64,000 nt of DNA from Nocardioides furvisabuli (GTDB taxonomy: Bacteria; Actinomycetota; Actinomycetes; Propionibacteriales; Nocardioidaceae), in contig NZ_JAIGQB010000002.1 of NCBI RefSeq assembly GCF_021083185.1, positions 248,001 through 312,000 of the forward strand. Reading direction: 5' to 3'. The position numbers and the translations under genes are program-made. Under the pieces are notes generated by a model that was not told where the DNA came from, ran no database searches, and saw only the letters and a list, made by a program, of their open reading frames with translations. Positions 42,311 through 51,238 of the stretch are shown in pieces (positions within the stretch are counted from its first letter, which is position 1; each line of letters starts with the position of its first letter).

Positions 42311-43810
42311 CGTCCCGGTCCGGTCCATCGCGGCCAGCCGCGTCGCAAGGGCCAGCAGGGCGCGGTCGCTGCCCGCGGGTCCGACGAGGCTGACCCCGCA
42401 CGGAAGGCCGTCGGCCGCCGTCAGCGGCAGCGTCACCGCAGGCAGCCCGGCGACGCCCGCGACGCAGGTGAGGGCGAGGGTCGCCTCGCGCACCGGGGCG
42501 AGGTCGGCGCCCAGGCGGGGCGCGGTGGTGGGTGCCGCCGGCAGCACCAGCACCCGGTCGCCGAGGTCCTCCCGCACCCGCGCCCGCGCTGAGGCCACGA
42601 CGGCGCGGGCACGGTCTGCCTCCGCGTCGGTCGTGCGGGCGGCGCGCTCGAAGCGCGCACGGACGTCCGGGCCGAGGTCGGCCGCATGGGCGGCCGCCCA
42701 CTCGCCGTGCTCCTGGACCGCCTCCCATCCCTGGAGGGTGCTGAAGGCCGCGCGCCACTGCGCGACCGGACCGAGCGGGACCTCGAGCGGGCGGACGCCC
42801 CGGGCAGCCGCCCAGGACTCGACCGTCCGCGCGACCTCGGGCGCAGCGAGCGCGGTGAGACCTGCGTCGTGCACCAGGTCCGTGGCCAGGTCCGCGGTGT
42901 CCGCGGGAAGCAGCACGTCGCCGACCGCGGCGAGCAGCTCCGGGCCGCGCGTGAGCCAGCCGACGGTGTCGAAGCAGGGGGCGAGCGGGACGACGCCCCG
43001 GGTCGACACCACGCCGTGGGTGGGCCGGTGCCCGGCGAGGCCCTGGTAGGCCGCCGGGACCCGGATCGATCCCCCGGTGTCGGTGGCGAGGCCGATGTCG
43101 GCGTGCCCGAGCGAGACGGCGCTCGCCGGCCCCGAGCTGGAGCCGCCGCTGATGCGGTGCGGCGCGCGCGGGTTGGGCGGCGTGCCGGTGTGGACGTTGG
43201 TGCCCGCCAGGCTCCAGGCGAGCTCGTCGGAGCGGGCGATGCCGGCGACGTCGGCGCCCGCGGCCAGGAGCGCGGCGACGACGGGCGCGTGGGCGGCCTC
43301 GGGTCCGGCGGCGGCGAGCCAGGCGGGGTTGCCGGCACCGATGCGGTGGCCGGCGACGGCCACGAGGTCCTTGACCGCGACCCGGCGCCCGTCGAGCGGA
43401 CCGGGGGCCGTCGCCGCCACCAGCGGGTCGCCGACCACACGCCAGACGCGGCGGTCCAGGGCGGGGGCCGGACCCGAGACGTGTGCGGCGACCACCTGCC
43501 AGCCGGCCCCGCCCCGCACCCACAGCTGGGTCTGCTGCCCGCGGCCACCGCGCTCGGGCTCGGTGACCGCGACGACGAGGGCATGGTCGTCGTCGATGGG
43601 GCGCACGTGCGTGTCGACGATGCGCCGCGCGGGAGCTCCGCCACGCACCGCTCGGAACGCGGCGATGGCGTCGTGGCCCACCAGCAGTCCCTCGGCGTCG
43701 CCGCGCAGCGTCGTCGGCCCGGGGGCGAAGAGGCGATCGAGCGCCGCGACGTCGTCGGCCATCAGCGCGCGCTCGTAGGCCCAGAAGGCCTCCATCAGGG
43801 CGGTGGTCAC
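42308..43810 (-). CDS. AtzH/HpxZ (DUF3225)-amidase fusion protein, possible oxalurate hydrolase
   Basis: The 500-aa protein joins two domains. Residues 1 to about 128 are a SnoaL-like DUF3225 domain (MEAFWAYERALMADDVAALDRLF, DTHVRPIDDDHALVVAV, QTQLWVRGGAGW), as in AtzH and HpxZ. Residues about 129-500 are an amidase-signature domain with the Lys (RVAVKDLVAVAG), cis-Ser (ISGGSSSGPASAVS) and nucleophile Ser (ATDTGGSIRVPAAYQG) of the catalytic triad. The closest known partners are AtzE/HpxY-type amidases. In a urate cluster with PucG, hydrolysis of oxalurate is an attractive role but is inference. Confidence 0.82.
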   Translation of the reverse strand: MTTALMEAFWAYERALMADDVAALDRLFAPGPTTLRGDAEGLLVGHDAIAAFRAVRGGAPARRIVDTHVRPIDDDHALVVAVTEPERGGRGQQTQLWVRGGAGWQVVAAHVSGPAPALDRRVWRVVGDPLVAATAPGPLDGRRVAVKDLVAVAGHRIGAGNPAWLAAAGPEAAHAPVVAALLAAGADVAGIARSDELAWSLAGTNVHTGTPPNPRAPHRISGGSSSGPASAVSLGHADIGLATDTGGSIRVPAAYQGLAGHRPTHGVVSTRGVVPLAPCFDTVGWLTRGPELLAAVGDVLLPADTADLATDLVHDAGLTALAAPEVARTVESWAAARGVRPLEVPLGPVAQWRAAFSTLQGWEAVQEHGEWAAAHAADLGPDVRARFERAARTTDAEADRARAVVASARARVREDLGDRVLVLPAAPTTAPRLGADLAPVREATLALTCVAGVAGLPAVTLPLTAADGLPCGVSLVGPAGSDRALLALATRLAAMDRTGT

Positions 43811-43817
43811 GGAGGGG

Positions 43818-43823
43818 ACCCTA
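43818..43823 (-). promoter_or_regulatory. Predicted -10 box, leaderless amidase-fusion transcript
   Basis: TAGGGT on the minus strand ends 7 nt before the GTG at 43810, in the 55-bp gap after uraD. The 10-bp palindrome GTCGTACGAC (43847-43856) lies just upstream of the -35 position. Confidence 0.4.
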
Positions 43824-43865
43824 GACCGCTCCTGTGACGCGCGTGTGTCGTACGACGAAGCGGAC

Positions 43866-44360
43866 TCAGCCGAGGTGCGGCTCGAGGCGCAGCAGCGCGA
43901 TCTGGCGCAGCTGGTCGACCGTCTCGGCGCGCTCCGTGGTGTCGTCGTTGCCCAGCCGTCGTTCGAGCTCGGCGAGGATCTCCGGTCCGCTGCGACCGGC
44001 GGCTCGGATCAGGAAGACCCGGTCGAAGCGCTCCTCGTAGGCCCGGTTGCCGGCCAGCAGCCGTGCCGCGAGGTCGGCGTCGCCACGGTCGACCCCGGAC
44101 TGCTCGCGGGCGGAGTGGGCGGCGTCGTGCCGGTCGGCCTGCGCCCGCTCGCCGATGCGCGGATGACGGGAGAGCGCCCGCTCGAGCTCGGCGTCGTCGA
44201 GCGAGGACGCCGCCGCGGACGCCGCTGCGCGGACCCGGTCGGCGTCGCCGTACGGCCGGCCGGCCAGCAGGTGGGCGACGAAGCGGTCGACGTCGAGGCA
44301 CTCGGCGAGCACGGCGCGCGCCTCGGGCTCCGTGAGGTCGTCGAAGGCATACGCGCTCAC
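43866..44360 (-). CDS. uraD: OHCU decarboxylase
   Basis: Converts OHCU to S-allantoin. The 164-aa protein shows AFDDLTEPEARAVLAECLDV, the SRHPRIGERA motif with the catalytic His, SAREQSGV and NRAYEERFDRVFLIRAAGRSGPEIL, the strongest family signature. The GTG overlaps the smc stop as GTGA, so it is coupled to the chromosome condensin gene upstream. With hiuH and pucL it completes stereospecific urate degradation. Confidence 0.94.
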   Translation of the reverse strand: MSAYAFDDLTEPEARAVLAECLDVDRFVAHLLAGRPYGDADRVRAAASAAASSLDDAELERALSRHPRIGERAQADRHDAAHSAREQSGVDRGDADLAARLLAGNRAYEERFDRVFLIRAAGRSGPEILAELERRLGNDDTTERAETVDQLRQIALLRLEPHLG

Positions 44361-47300
44361 GCCGGCTCCGCGTCGCGCAGACGCTGGCTGATCACGGCCG
44401 ACACGCCGTCACCGCGCATGGTCACGCCGTAGAGCGCGTCACCGACCTCCATCGTGCGCTTCTGGTGGGTGATCACCAGCAGCTGGGAGTTCTCACGGAG
44501 CTCCTCGTAGATCTCCAGCAGACGGCCCAGGTTGGTGTCGTCGAGCGCCGCCTCGACCTCGTCGAGGATGTAGAAAGGCGACGGGCGCGCCTTGAAGAGC
44601 GCGACCAGGAAGGCGACCGCGACGAGGGACCGCTCGCCGCCGGAGAGCAGCGAGAGCCGCTTGACCTTCTTGCCGGCCGGTCGGGCCTCGACCTCGATGC
44701 CGGTGTTGAGCATGTCGCCGGGGTCGGTGAGGACGAGTCGGCCCTCCCCGCCGGGGAAGAGCCGGGCGAAGGTCGAGTCGAAGGCCTTCTCCACGTCGCC
44801 GTAGGCCTCGGTGAAGACCTGCTCCACGCGGGCGTCGACCTCGCGGACGATGTCGAGCAGGTCCTTGCGGGTGCGCTTGAGGTCCTCGAGCTGCTCGGTG
44901 AGGAACTTGTGCCGCTCCTCCATCGCGGAGAACTCCTCCAGCGCGAGCGGATTGACCCGGCCGAGCATGGAGAGGGCCCGCTCGGCGGTCCGCAGCCGCT
45001 TGACCTGCTCCTCGCGCACGAACGCCGCCGGCTCGGGGGCCTCCTCACCCTCGGGTACCTCGCCGCTGAAGGGGATCAGCGTGGCCGGGCCGTAGTCGGC
45101 GACGAGGCCGTCGGCATCGAGCCCGAGCTCCTCGAGCGCACGCTCCTCGAGCTGCTGGATCCGCATCTTCTGCTGGGTGCGCGCCATCTCGTCGCGGTGC
45201 ACCGAGCTGACCAGCTCGTCGTGCTCACGGCCGAGGTCGCGCAGCCGGGTGCGCACGGCCATGAGCTGCTGCTCGCTCCCCTGCCGCGACTCCTCGACGG
45301 CGGCTCGCTCGTCGGCGGCCTCCATGACCGAGCGCTCGAGCTCGTGCAGCACGACGCGCACGGCCACCGACACCGCTTGCGCGGCCCGGCCCTCGCGGAT
45401 CAGCCGCTCGCGGCGCTCGGCGGCGCGCGCCCGGGACTCGCGCTCGGCCTGCGCAGCGCGCAGCAGCGAGTCGGCGCGACCGTGCAGCGCTCGGGCGCGC
45501 TCCTCGGCGGTGCGCAGCGCGAGGCGTGCGTCCATCTCGCCCTGGCGGGCCTCGCGCGCGGCCTCGACGAGGCGCTCGCGCTCGGAGGTGTCGGGTTCCT
45601 CGTCGGTGACGTGCTCGGCCGCGGCGAGGCGGGCCTGGAGGTCCGCGAGCCCGGCGAGGTCGGCCTCACGGGCCTCACGGGCGGTGACGATGGCCCGCTC
45701 GAGCCGGTCGGCCTCGCCCTTGGCCGCGCGCGCCTGGGAGCCGTGCTGGCCGAGCTCCTCGGCCACGGCCGCCAGCGTCGCGTCGGACTCGTGGAGGCGG
45801 GCCAGCGCGACGTCGACGCGCTTGAGGGCGTCGTGGCGTGCGGCCTCGAGGCGGGAGATCTCGAAGCCGAGCCGCTCGGTGGTCGCGGTCGCGGCGGCCA
45901 GGAGCTCGGTGGCCTCGTCGACTGCGGCCTGGACCTCGATGAGGCTGGGCTGGCTGGAGGAGCCCCCTGCGGCGAAGTGTGTGCCGAGCAGGTCGCCGTC
46001 GCGGGTCACCGCGACGACCTCGGGGAGGTCGGCGACCAGGCGGCGTGCTGCCGCGAGGTCGTCGACGACGGCGACGCGCTCCAGCAGGCGCGCCAGCGCA
46101 GGGCGGACGTCGGCGGGCGCGGAGACCACGTCGACGGCGTACGCCGCTCCGTCCGGCAGCGCGGCCCAGTCGCGGTCGGCGGCAGGCGCCCCGCCGAGGA
46201 TGAGCCCGGCGCGGCCGAGGTCGTCGTGCTTGAGGTGGGTGATCGCGTCGACCGCGGCCTGCGAGCCGGTGACGACCACGGCGTCGGCGGCACTGCCGAG
46301 GGCGGCCGCGACGGCCGTCTCGTAGCCGTGCTCGACGTCGAGCAGCGCGGCCACGGATCCGAGCAACCCGGCGACGGACTCGGTGGCCGCGAGCAGTGCC
46401 CCTGCGCCGTCCTTGCGGTTCAGCCCGATCTCGAGAGCGTCGCGGCGGGCGGTGAGACCGGCGCGCTCGCGGTCGGCCTGCTGGGCGTCCTCGCGCGCGC
46501 GGGCCAGCTGGTCGTCGACCTCGTCGAGCACGGCGACGGCGTCCTCGTGCTCGGAGTCGAGACCCTCCTCGCCGGCGTCGAGGCCGGCGACGCGGGTCTC
46601 GAGGGCGGTGAAGTCGCGCTGGGCGCGCTCGGCGCGGGCGGCAGCCTCCTCGCGGGCCTCGGTCAGGCGCTGGATCTCCGCGTCGGCTGCCTCCGCGCGC
46701 GAGGTGAGGGCGTTGACCTGGCCGGCGAGCCGGGCCAGGCCCTCGCGGCGGTCGGCCGCGGCGCGCAGCAGCCCGGAGATGCGCTTGTCCTCCTCGGCGG
46801 CGGCCTCCTCGGCGGCGCGCCTGGCCACGACCGCGGACTCGAGGGCAGCGCGGTGCTGCGCGACCTGCTCGGCGATCTCCGCCTCCTGGCGCCGCACGCG
46901 CTCGGCCTGCGCCTCGAGGTCGTCGGGGTCGCGACCGGAGTCGACGGTGTCGCCCTCGGCGGCACCGGCGGCGTTGCGGATCCGCTCGTCGGCCAGCGAC
47001 GCGGTGCCGCGCAGGCGCTCCTTGAGGCCCGAGAGGGCGAACCAGGTCTCCTGCGCCGCAGCCAGCCGCGGCAGGTCGTCGCGCAGCGTCGCCTCGAGCG
47101 CCGACTCGCGGTCGCGGCCCTCGGCGATCGCGGTCTCGACCTCCTCGCGCCGCTCCAGGAGCACCGACTCGTCGGCCAGCTCGGTCTCCAGCGCGGTGCG
47201 TGCGGTGACCAGGTCGTCGGCGAGCAGGCGCGCGCGGGCGTCGCGGACGTCGGCCTGCACGGTCTGCGCCTGGCGCGCGACCTCGGCCTGGCGCCCCAGC

Positions 47301-47911
47301 GGCTTGAGCTGGCGGCGAATCTCCGACAGCAGGTCGGCCAGGCGGGTCAGGTTGCCGTCGGTGGCGTCGAGCTTGCGGAGCGCCTTCTCCTTGCGCTTGC
47401 GGTGCTTGAGGACGCCGGCGGCCTCCTCGATGAAGCCACGACGGTCCTCGGGGGTGGCGTGCAGGATCGAGTCGAGCTGTCCCTGCCCGACGATCACGTG
47501 CATCTCGCGGCCGATGCCGGAGTCGCTGAGCAGCTCCTGGACGTCGAGCAGCCGGCAGCCCTGGGAGTTGATGGCGTACTCCGAGCCGCCGTTGCGGAAC
47601 ATCGTGCGGCTGATGGTGACCTCGGCGTAGTCGATCGGCAGGGCGCCGTCGGAGTTGTCGATGGTCAGCTGCACCTCGGCCCGGCCGAGCGGCGGGCGGC
47701 CGGACGTGCCGGCGAAGATGACGTCCTCCATCTTGCCGCCGCGCAGGCTCTTGGCGCCCTGCTCGCCCATCACCCAGGCGAGGGCGTCGACGACGTTGGA
47801 CTTGCCCGAGCCGTTGGGGCCGACGATGCACGTGATGCCGGGCTCGAGCTGCATCGTCGTCGAGGAGGCGAAGGACTTGAACCCCTTGAGGGTCAGGCTC
47901 TTCAGGTACAC
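44357..47911 (-). CDS. smc: Chromosome segregation protein SMC
   Basis: The 1184-aa protein has the N-terminal ATPase head (YLKSLTLKGFKSFASS, Walker A IVGPNGSGKSNVVDAL), two long coiled coils (about residues 170-500 and 680-1000), a hinge around 510-640 and the C-terminal head with LSLLSGGERSLVAVAFL (signature) and FYILDEVEAALDDTN (Walker B). It condenses and segregates the chromosome with ScpAB. GTG at 47911 was chosen because GAGGAG lies 7 nt upstream and it gives the conserved N-terminus; a GTG 15 nt earlier lacks this. Confidence 0.96.
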   Translation of the reverse strand: MYLKSLTLKGFKSFASSTTMQLEPGITCIVGPNGSGKSNVVDALAWVMGEQGAKSLRGGKMEDVIFAGTSGRPPLGRAEVQLTIDNSDGALPIDYAEVTISRTMFRNGGSEYAINSQGCRLLDVQELLSDSGIGREMHVIVGQGQLDSILHATPEDRRGFIEEAAGVLKHRKRKEKALRKLDATDGNLTRLADLLSEIRRQLKPLGRQAEVARQAQTVQADVRDARARLLADDLVTARTALETELADESVLLERREEVETAIAEGRDRESALEATLRDDLPRLAAAQETWFALSGLKERLRGTASLADERIRNAAGAAEGDTVDSGRDPDDLEAQAERVRRQEAEIAEQVAQHRAALESAVVARRAAEEAAAEEDKRISGLLRAAADRREGLARLAGQVNALTSRAEAADAEIQRLTEAREEAAARAERAQRDFTALETRVAGLDAGEEGLDSEHEDAVAVLDEVDDQLARAREDAQQADRERAGLTARRDALEIGLNRKDGAGALLAATESVAGLLGSVAALLDVEHGYETAVAAALGSAADAVVVTGSQAAVDAITHLKHDDLGRAGLILGGAPAADRDWAALPDGAAYAVDVVSAPADVRPALARLLERVAVVDDLAAARRLVADLPEVVAVTRDGDLLGTHFAAGGSSSQPSLIEVQAAVDEATELLAAATATTERLGFEISRLEAARHDALKRVDVALARLHESDATLAAVAEELGQHGSQARAAKGEADRLERAIVTAREAREADLAGLADLQARLAAAEHVTDEEPDTSERERLVEAAREARQGEMDARLALRTAEERARALHGRADSLLRAAQAERESRARAAERRERLIREGRAAQAVSVAVRVVLHELERSVMEAADERAAVEESRQGSEQQLMAVRTRLRDLGREHDELVSSVHRDEMARTQQKMRIQQLEERALEELGLDADGLVADYGPATLIPFSGEVPEGEEAPEPAAFVREEQVKRLRTAERALSMLGRVNPLALEEFSAMEERHKFLTEQLEDLKRTRKDLLDIVREVDARVEQVFTEAYGDVEKAFDSTFARLFPGGEGRLVLTDPGDMLNTGIEVEARPAGKKVKRLSLLSGGERSLVAVAFLVALFKARPSPFYILDEVEAALDDTNLGRLLEIYEELRENSQLLVITHQKRTMEVGDALYGVTMRGDGVSAVISQRLRDAEPA

Positions 47912-48049
47912 ACGCGTGCTCCTCACCGGGTCATGGCCAGGCCCTCGCCACGGGCCACTGAATACTGGGGAAGATCAGCGCGGATCACCCTACGACACCC
48001 GGCGCCGCCGCCGTTGCGCGCGAGGCGTGCCACGCCCCATGCTGGGCAG

Positions 48050-48691
48050 ATGCGCCGCACGCTCGTCGTCCTGGTCTGCCTGGGTGCCCTCGTCGCGCCC
48101 TCCCCCGTCGCCGCTGCCGGTGCCGTTGCCGGTGCCACGGCCGACGACCCGCTCACCCGGACGCACCTGCTCACCGGCGAGGACCACGCGAGCGTCTACC
48201 CCGACCTGCGCGACCGCTCCCGCTCGGTGCTGCGCTCGCCGCTCTTCGCGCCGCGCGGGTGCGACGACCGAGCGCTCCTGGTCCGCGGCACCGGCCGGAT
48301 CCAGGGCAGCGTCTCGCCGGTGGGACGGCGGTCGTCGGTCTCGCTGATCGACCAGAACCTGGTGCGCCTGGAGTCCCGCCGCGAGGCGCGCGCGCTGGTG
48401 CGCCGCTACCGGCTCTTCAGCAAGGAGTGCGTGGGCGACGTACGCACCGACGACGGCGAGGGCGGCACGGTCCTGCTTAAGAACCGCGCGTGGTCCCCGC
48501 CGCGCGTCGGCGACCAGTCGGCCGGGATGCTCATCGGCTGGTTCTCCCGCGGCGGCGTCGACTGGCGTCGGGTGCTGGCCGTGCGCGTCGGGCGGACGGT
48601 GTCGGTGCTCGACGTCGGCTTCACCGGCTCCCGGCCGCCGAGGGCCGGCGTCGTCGCCCTGGGTGAGCGGGCGGCCGACCGGCTGCGCTGA
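48050..48691 (+). CDS. Secreted protein of unknown function
   Basis: The 213-aa protein has a signal peptide (RRTLVVLVCLGALVAPSPVAAAG) and a mature part with two cysteines (GCDDRALLV and SKECVGDV) and several Arg-rich strands. No enzyme motif is visible. It resembles small exported actinobacterial proteins of the type related to sensor domains, but I cannot name a family. It is divergent from smc with a 138-bp gap; CATGCT lies 6 nt before the ATG. Confidence 0.7.
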   Translation: MRRTLVVLVCLGALVAPSPVAAAGAVAGATADDPLTRTHLLTGEDHASVYPDLRDRSRSVLRSPLFAPRGCDDRALLVRGTGRIQGSVSPVGRRSSVSLIDQNLVRLESRREARALVRRYRLFSKECVGDVRTDDGEGGTVLLKNRAWSPPRVGDQSAGMLIGWFSRGGVDWRRVLAVRVGRTVSVLDVGFTGSRPPRAGVVALGERAADRLR

Positions 48692-48697
48692 GCCCGC

Positions 48698-49789
48698 TCA
48701 CGACCGGCCGAGCACGTCCTCCAGCGCGGCGAGCACGAGGAGCGCCGCGTCCGGTCGGGCGTTGTGGCCCATCAGCCCGATGCGCCACACGCTGGTGGCG
48801 TACGCCCCGGCGCCGGCGCCGATCTCGATGCCGTGGCGCTCGAGCAGCTCGCGGCGCACCGCGGCGGAGTCGACGCCTTCGGGGACCCGGACGGTCGTCA
48901 GGTCTGGCAAGCGGTGGCCCTCAGCGGCGAACAGCTCGAGCCCCATCTCCTCCAGGCCGGCCTGGAGCGAGTCGCCCACGGCCTGGTGCCGCGCCCAGAC
49001 GGCCTCGAGCCCCTCGTCGAGGATGCGGGTGAGACCGGCGTGGAGGCTGGCGACCATCGCGGTGGGCGCGGTGTGGTGGTAGGTCCGCTGCGCCCGGCCG
49101 CCGGCCTCACCGACGTAGCCGCCGAGCATGCCGAGGTCGAGGTACCACGACCGCGGCGTCTCGACCCGGCGGTCGAAGGCGCGGTCGTTGATGGTGAAGG
49201 GCGCCAGGCCCGGGGCCACGCCGAGGCACTTCTGCGTGCCGGCGTAGCCGATGTCGACGCCCCAGTCGTCGGCGCGCAGCTCGATGCCGCCGATGGAGGT
49301 GACCGCGTCGGTGAGCAGCAGGGCGTCGCCCTTGCCGGCGCCGAGCGCGGCGATGTCGGAGCGCACCCCTGTCGAGGTCTCGGCGTGCACGGCGGCGATG
49401 ATCGCCGGCGACGGGTGCGCGGACAGCACCCGGTCCACGTCGACCGGCTGGCCCCAGTCGTGATCCACGGCGACGACCTCGGCACCGCAGCGCGCCGCGA
49501 CGTCGGTCATCCGCTGCCCGAAGAGGCCGTTGACCGCGACGACCACCACGTCGCCCGGGTGGACGGTGTTGACGAAGGCCGCCTCCATGCCGGCCGAACC
49601 GGTCGCGCTCAGCGGGAGGGTGCGCGCGTTGGAGGTGCCCCACGCCTCGCGCAGCATGTCGCAGGTCTCGTCCATGATGCGCAGGAACTCGGGGTCGAGG
49701 TGGCCGAGCAGCGGTTCGGCCAGGGCGCGCGTCGCCTCGGGGTAGGGGTTGGACGGACCGGGACCGAGGAGGTGGCGCTCGCGGATCAT
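48698..49789 (-). CDS. Alanine-glyoxylate/serine-glyoxylate aminotransferase-like
   Basis: The 363-aa PLP enzyme of class V resembles AGXT: LGPGPSNPYPEATRALAEPLLGHLDPEF, SATGSAGMEAAFVNTVHPGD, the PLP-Asp in LLTDAVTSIGGIELRADDWG and the PLP-Lys in YAGTQKCLGVAPGLAP. It is related to PucG in this window but lacks the PucG-specific N-terminus. Its likely role is glycine formation from glyoxylate. The ATG has TACGGT 6 nt upstream and follows a glycolate-oxidase-like gene by 27 bp. Confidence 0.86.
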   Translation of the reverse strand: MIRERHLLGPGPSNPYPEATRALAEPLLGHLDPEFLRIMDETCDMLREAWGTSNARTLPLSATGSAGMEAAFVNTVHPGDVVVVAVNGLFGQRMTDVAARCGAEVVAVDHDWGQPVDVDRVLSAHPSPAIIAAVHAETSTGVRSDIAALGAGKGDALLLTDAVTSIGGIELRADDWGVDIGYAGTQKCLGVAPGLAPFTINDRAFDRRVETPRSWYLDLGMLGGYVGEAGGRAQRTYHHTAPTAMVASLHAGLTRILDEGLEAVWARHQAVGDSLQAGLEEMGLELFAAEGHRLPDLTTVRVPEGVDSAAVRRELLERHGIEIGAGAGAYATSVWRIGLMGHNARPDAALLVLAALEDVLGRS

Positions 49790-49795
49790 GGGTCG

Positions 49796-49801
49796 ACCGT
49801 A
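49796..49801 (-). promoter_or_regulatory. Predicted -10 box, leaderless aminotransferase transcript
   Basis: TACGGT on the minus strand lies 6 nt before the ATG at 49789, in the 27-bp gap after the FAD-oxidase gene. No ribosome-binding site is seen. Confidence 0.4.
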
Positions 49802-49816
49802 ACCAACCGGCGGGCG

Positions 49817-51178
49817 TCACAGCACCGCCCCGGGGTTGAGGATGCCGGCCGGGTCGAGGGCGTCCTTGATCCGGCGCGAGAGGGCCATCACGTCCTCGCC
49901 GAGCTGGTCGGGCAGGGCGGCCTTCTTCGTGCGCCCCACCCCGTGCTCGCCGGTGATGGTGCCGCCGAGCCGGATGGCGGCCCGGAGGATGTCGTCGAAG
50001 GCGGCGCGGGCCCGCCGCGCGGAGTCGGGGTCGGTGGCGTCGTAGACGATGATGGGGTGGGTGTTGCCGTCGCCGGCGTGGGCGACGGTGGGGATCTCGA
50101 GGTCGTGGCTCGCCGCGATCGCCGTGACCGCGGCGAGCAGCTCGGGGAGCAGCGGCACCGCTGCCCCCACGTCCTCGAGCAGGAGGCTGCCGCGTGCCTC
50201 GACGGCCGGGAAGGCCATGCGCCGCGCCTCGACGAACATCTCCCCCTCGTCCGGGTCGTCGGTGACCACGACCTCCGTCGCACCGGCGGCGACGCAGGCC
50301 GCCTCCACGGCCGCGATCTCGGCGACCCGCGCGTCGCCCGGCGCATCGGACTGCACGACCAGGAGCGCCCCCGCGGTCCTGTCGAGGCCGCGCGGGGAGA
50401 AGTCCTCGACCGCGTTGATGGTGGCCCTGTCCATCAGCTCCATCATCGATGGTCGGAGCGTGCGGCGTACGGCGACCACCGCCTCGGCCGCCGCCACCAC
50501 GGACGCGAAGGACGCGACCAGCGTCGCGGGTGGCAGCGGCAGCGGCACCAGGCGCAGGATCGCGCGCGTGACGATGCCGAGCGTGCCCTCCGACCCCACG
50601 AACAGCTTGAGCAGCGAGAGGCCGGCGACGTCCTTGATCCGCTTGCCACCGAGCGTGATGAGCGTGCCGTCGGCGAGGACGACGTCGAGGCCCAGGACGT
50701 AGTCGGTGGTGACGCCGTACTTCACGCAGCACAGCCCACCGGCGTTGGTGGCGATGTTGCCGCCGATCGAGCAGATCTCGTACGACGACGGGTCCGGCGG
50801 GTACCAGAGTCCGTGCTCCCGCGCGGTGGCCTTCACCTCCGCGTTGAAGGCACCCGGCTCGACGACGGCGACCTGGCAGTCGCTGTCGATCTCGATGCCG
50901 CGCATCCGCTCGAGGCTGAGCACGATGCCGCCGTCCACCGCGCTGGCGCCTCCGGAGAGGCCGGACCCGGCACCACGCGGCACGACAGCCACACCGTGCC
51001 TGGCCGCCCACCGCACCGCGACCTGCACCTGCTCGGCGTCCTCCGCCCGCACCACGGCCACGGGTGTCCCGGCGCCCTCGTCCTTCGACCAGTCGAACCG
51101 GTAGTTCGCCACGGTGGCCGGGTCGGTCGCGACGACTCCAGCGGGCAGGGACTCCACGAGCTCGGCGACGACATCCAC
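49817..51178 (-). CDS. glcD: FAD-binding oxidase, glycolate oxidase GlcD-like
   Basis: The 453-aa protein has the PCMH FAD domain (VAVVPRGAGSGLSGGASAVDGGIV, IGGNIATNAGGLCCVKYGVTTDYVLGL) and the C-terminal FAD-oxidase domain (HAGDGNTHPIIVYD, GGTITGEHGVGRTKKAAL, DALDPAGILNPGAVL). It could oxidise glycolate, D-lactate or a related 2-hydroxy acid. Genes for GlcE and GlcF subunits are absent here, so a single-subunit enzyme is implied. With the aminotransferase next to it, glycolate to glyoxylate to glycine is a sensible pathway. Confidence 0.85.
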   Translation of the reverse strand: MDVVAELVESLPAGVVATDPATVANYRFDWSKDEGAGTPVAVVRAEDAEQVQVAVRWAARHGVAVVPRGAGSGLSGGASAVDGGIVLSLERMRGIEIDSDCQVAVVEPGAFNAEVKATAREHGLWYPPDPSSYEICSIGGNIATNAGGLCCVKYGVTTDYVLGLDVVLADGTLITLGGKRIKDVAGLSLLKLFVGSEGTLGIVTRAILRLVPLPLPPATLVASFASVVAAAEAVVAVRRTLRPSMMELMDRATINAVEDFSPRGLDRTAGALLVVQSDAPGDARVAEIAAVEAACVAAGATEVVVTDDPDEGEMFVEARRMAFPAVEARGSLLLEDVGAAVPLLPELLAAVTAIAASHDLEIPTVAHAGDGNTHPIIVYDATDPDSARRARAAFDDILRAAIRLGGTITGEHGVGRTKKAALPDQLGEDVMALSRRIKDALDPAGILNPGAVL

Positions 51179-51238
51179 CGGCCCATCGTGGCACGGCGGA
51201 CGGAGGCCGGGCGGTGTGACGGCCTAGGGTCGTGACAC

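Noticed and set aside
44465..48691. A 1408-codon open frame on the plus strand opposite smc
   Set aside because: It is a GC-driven shadow of the smc coding frame; its sequence is Leu/Gly/Val/Asp-rich low complexity. Only its last 214 codons (from 48050) form a real secreted-protein gene.
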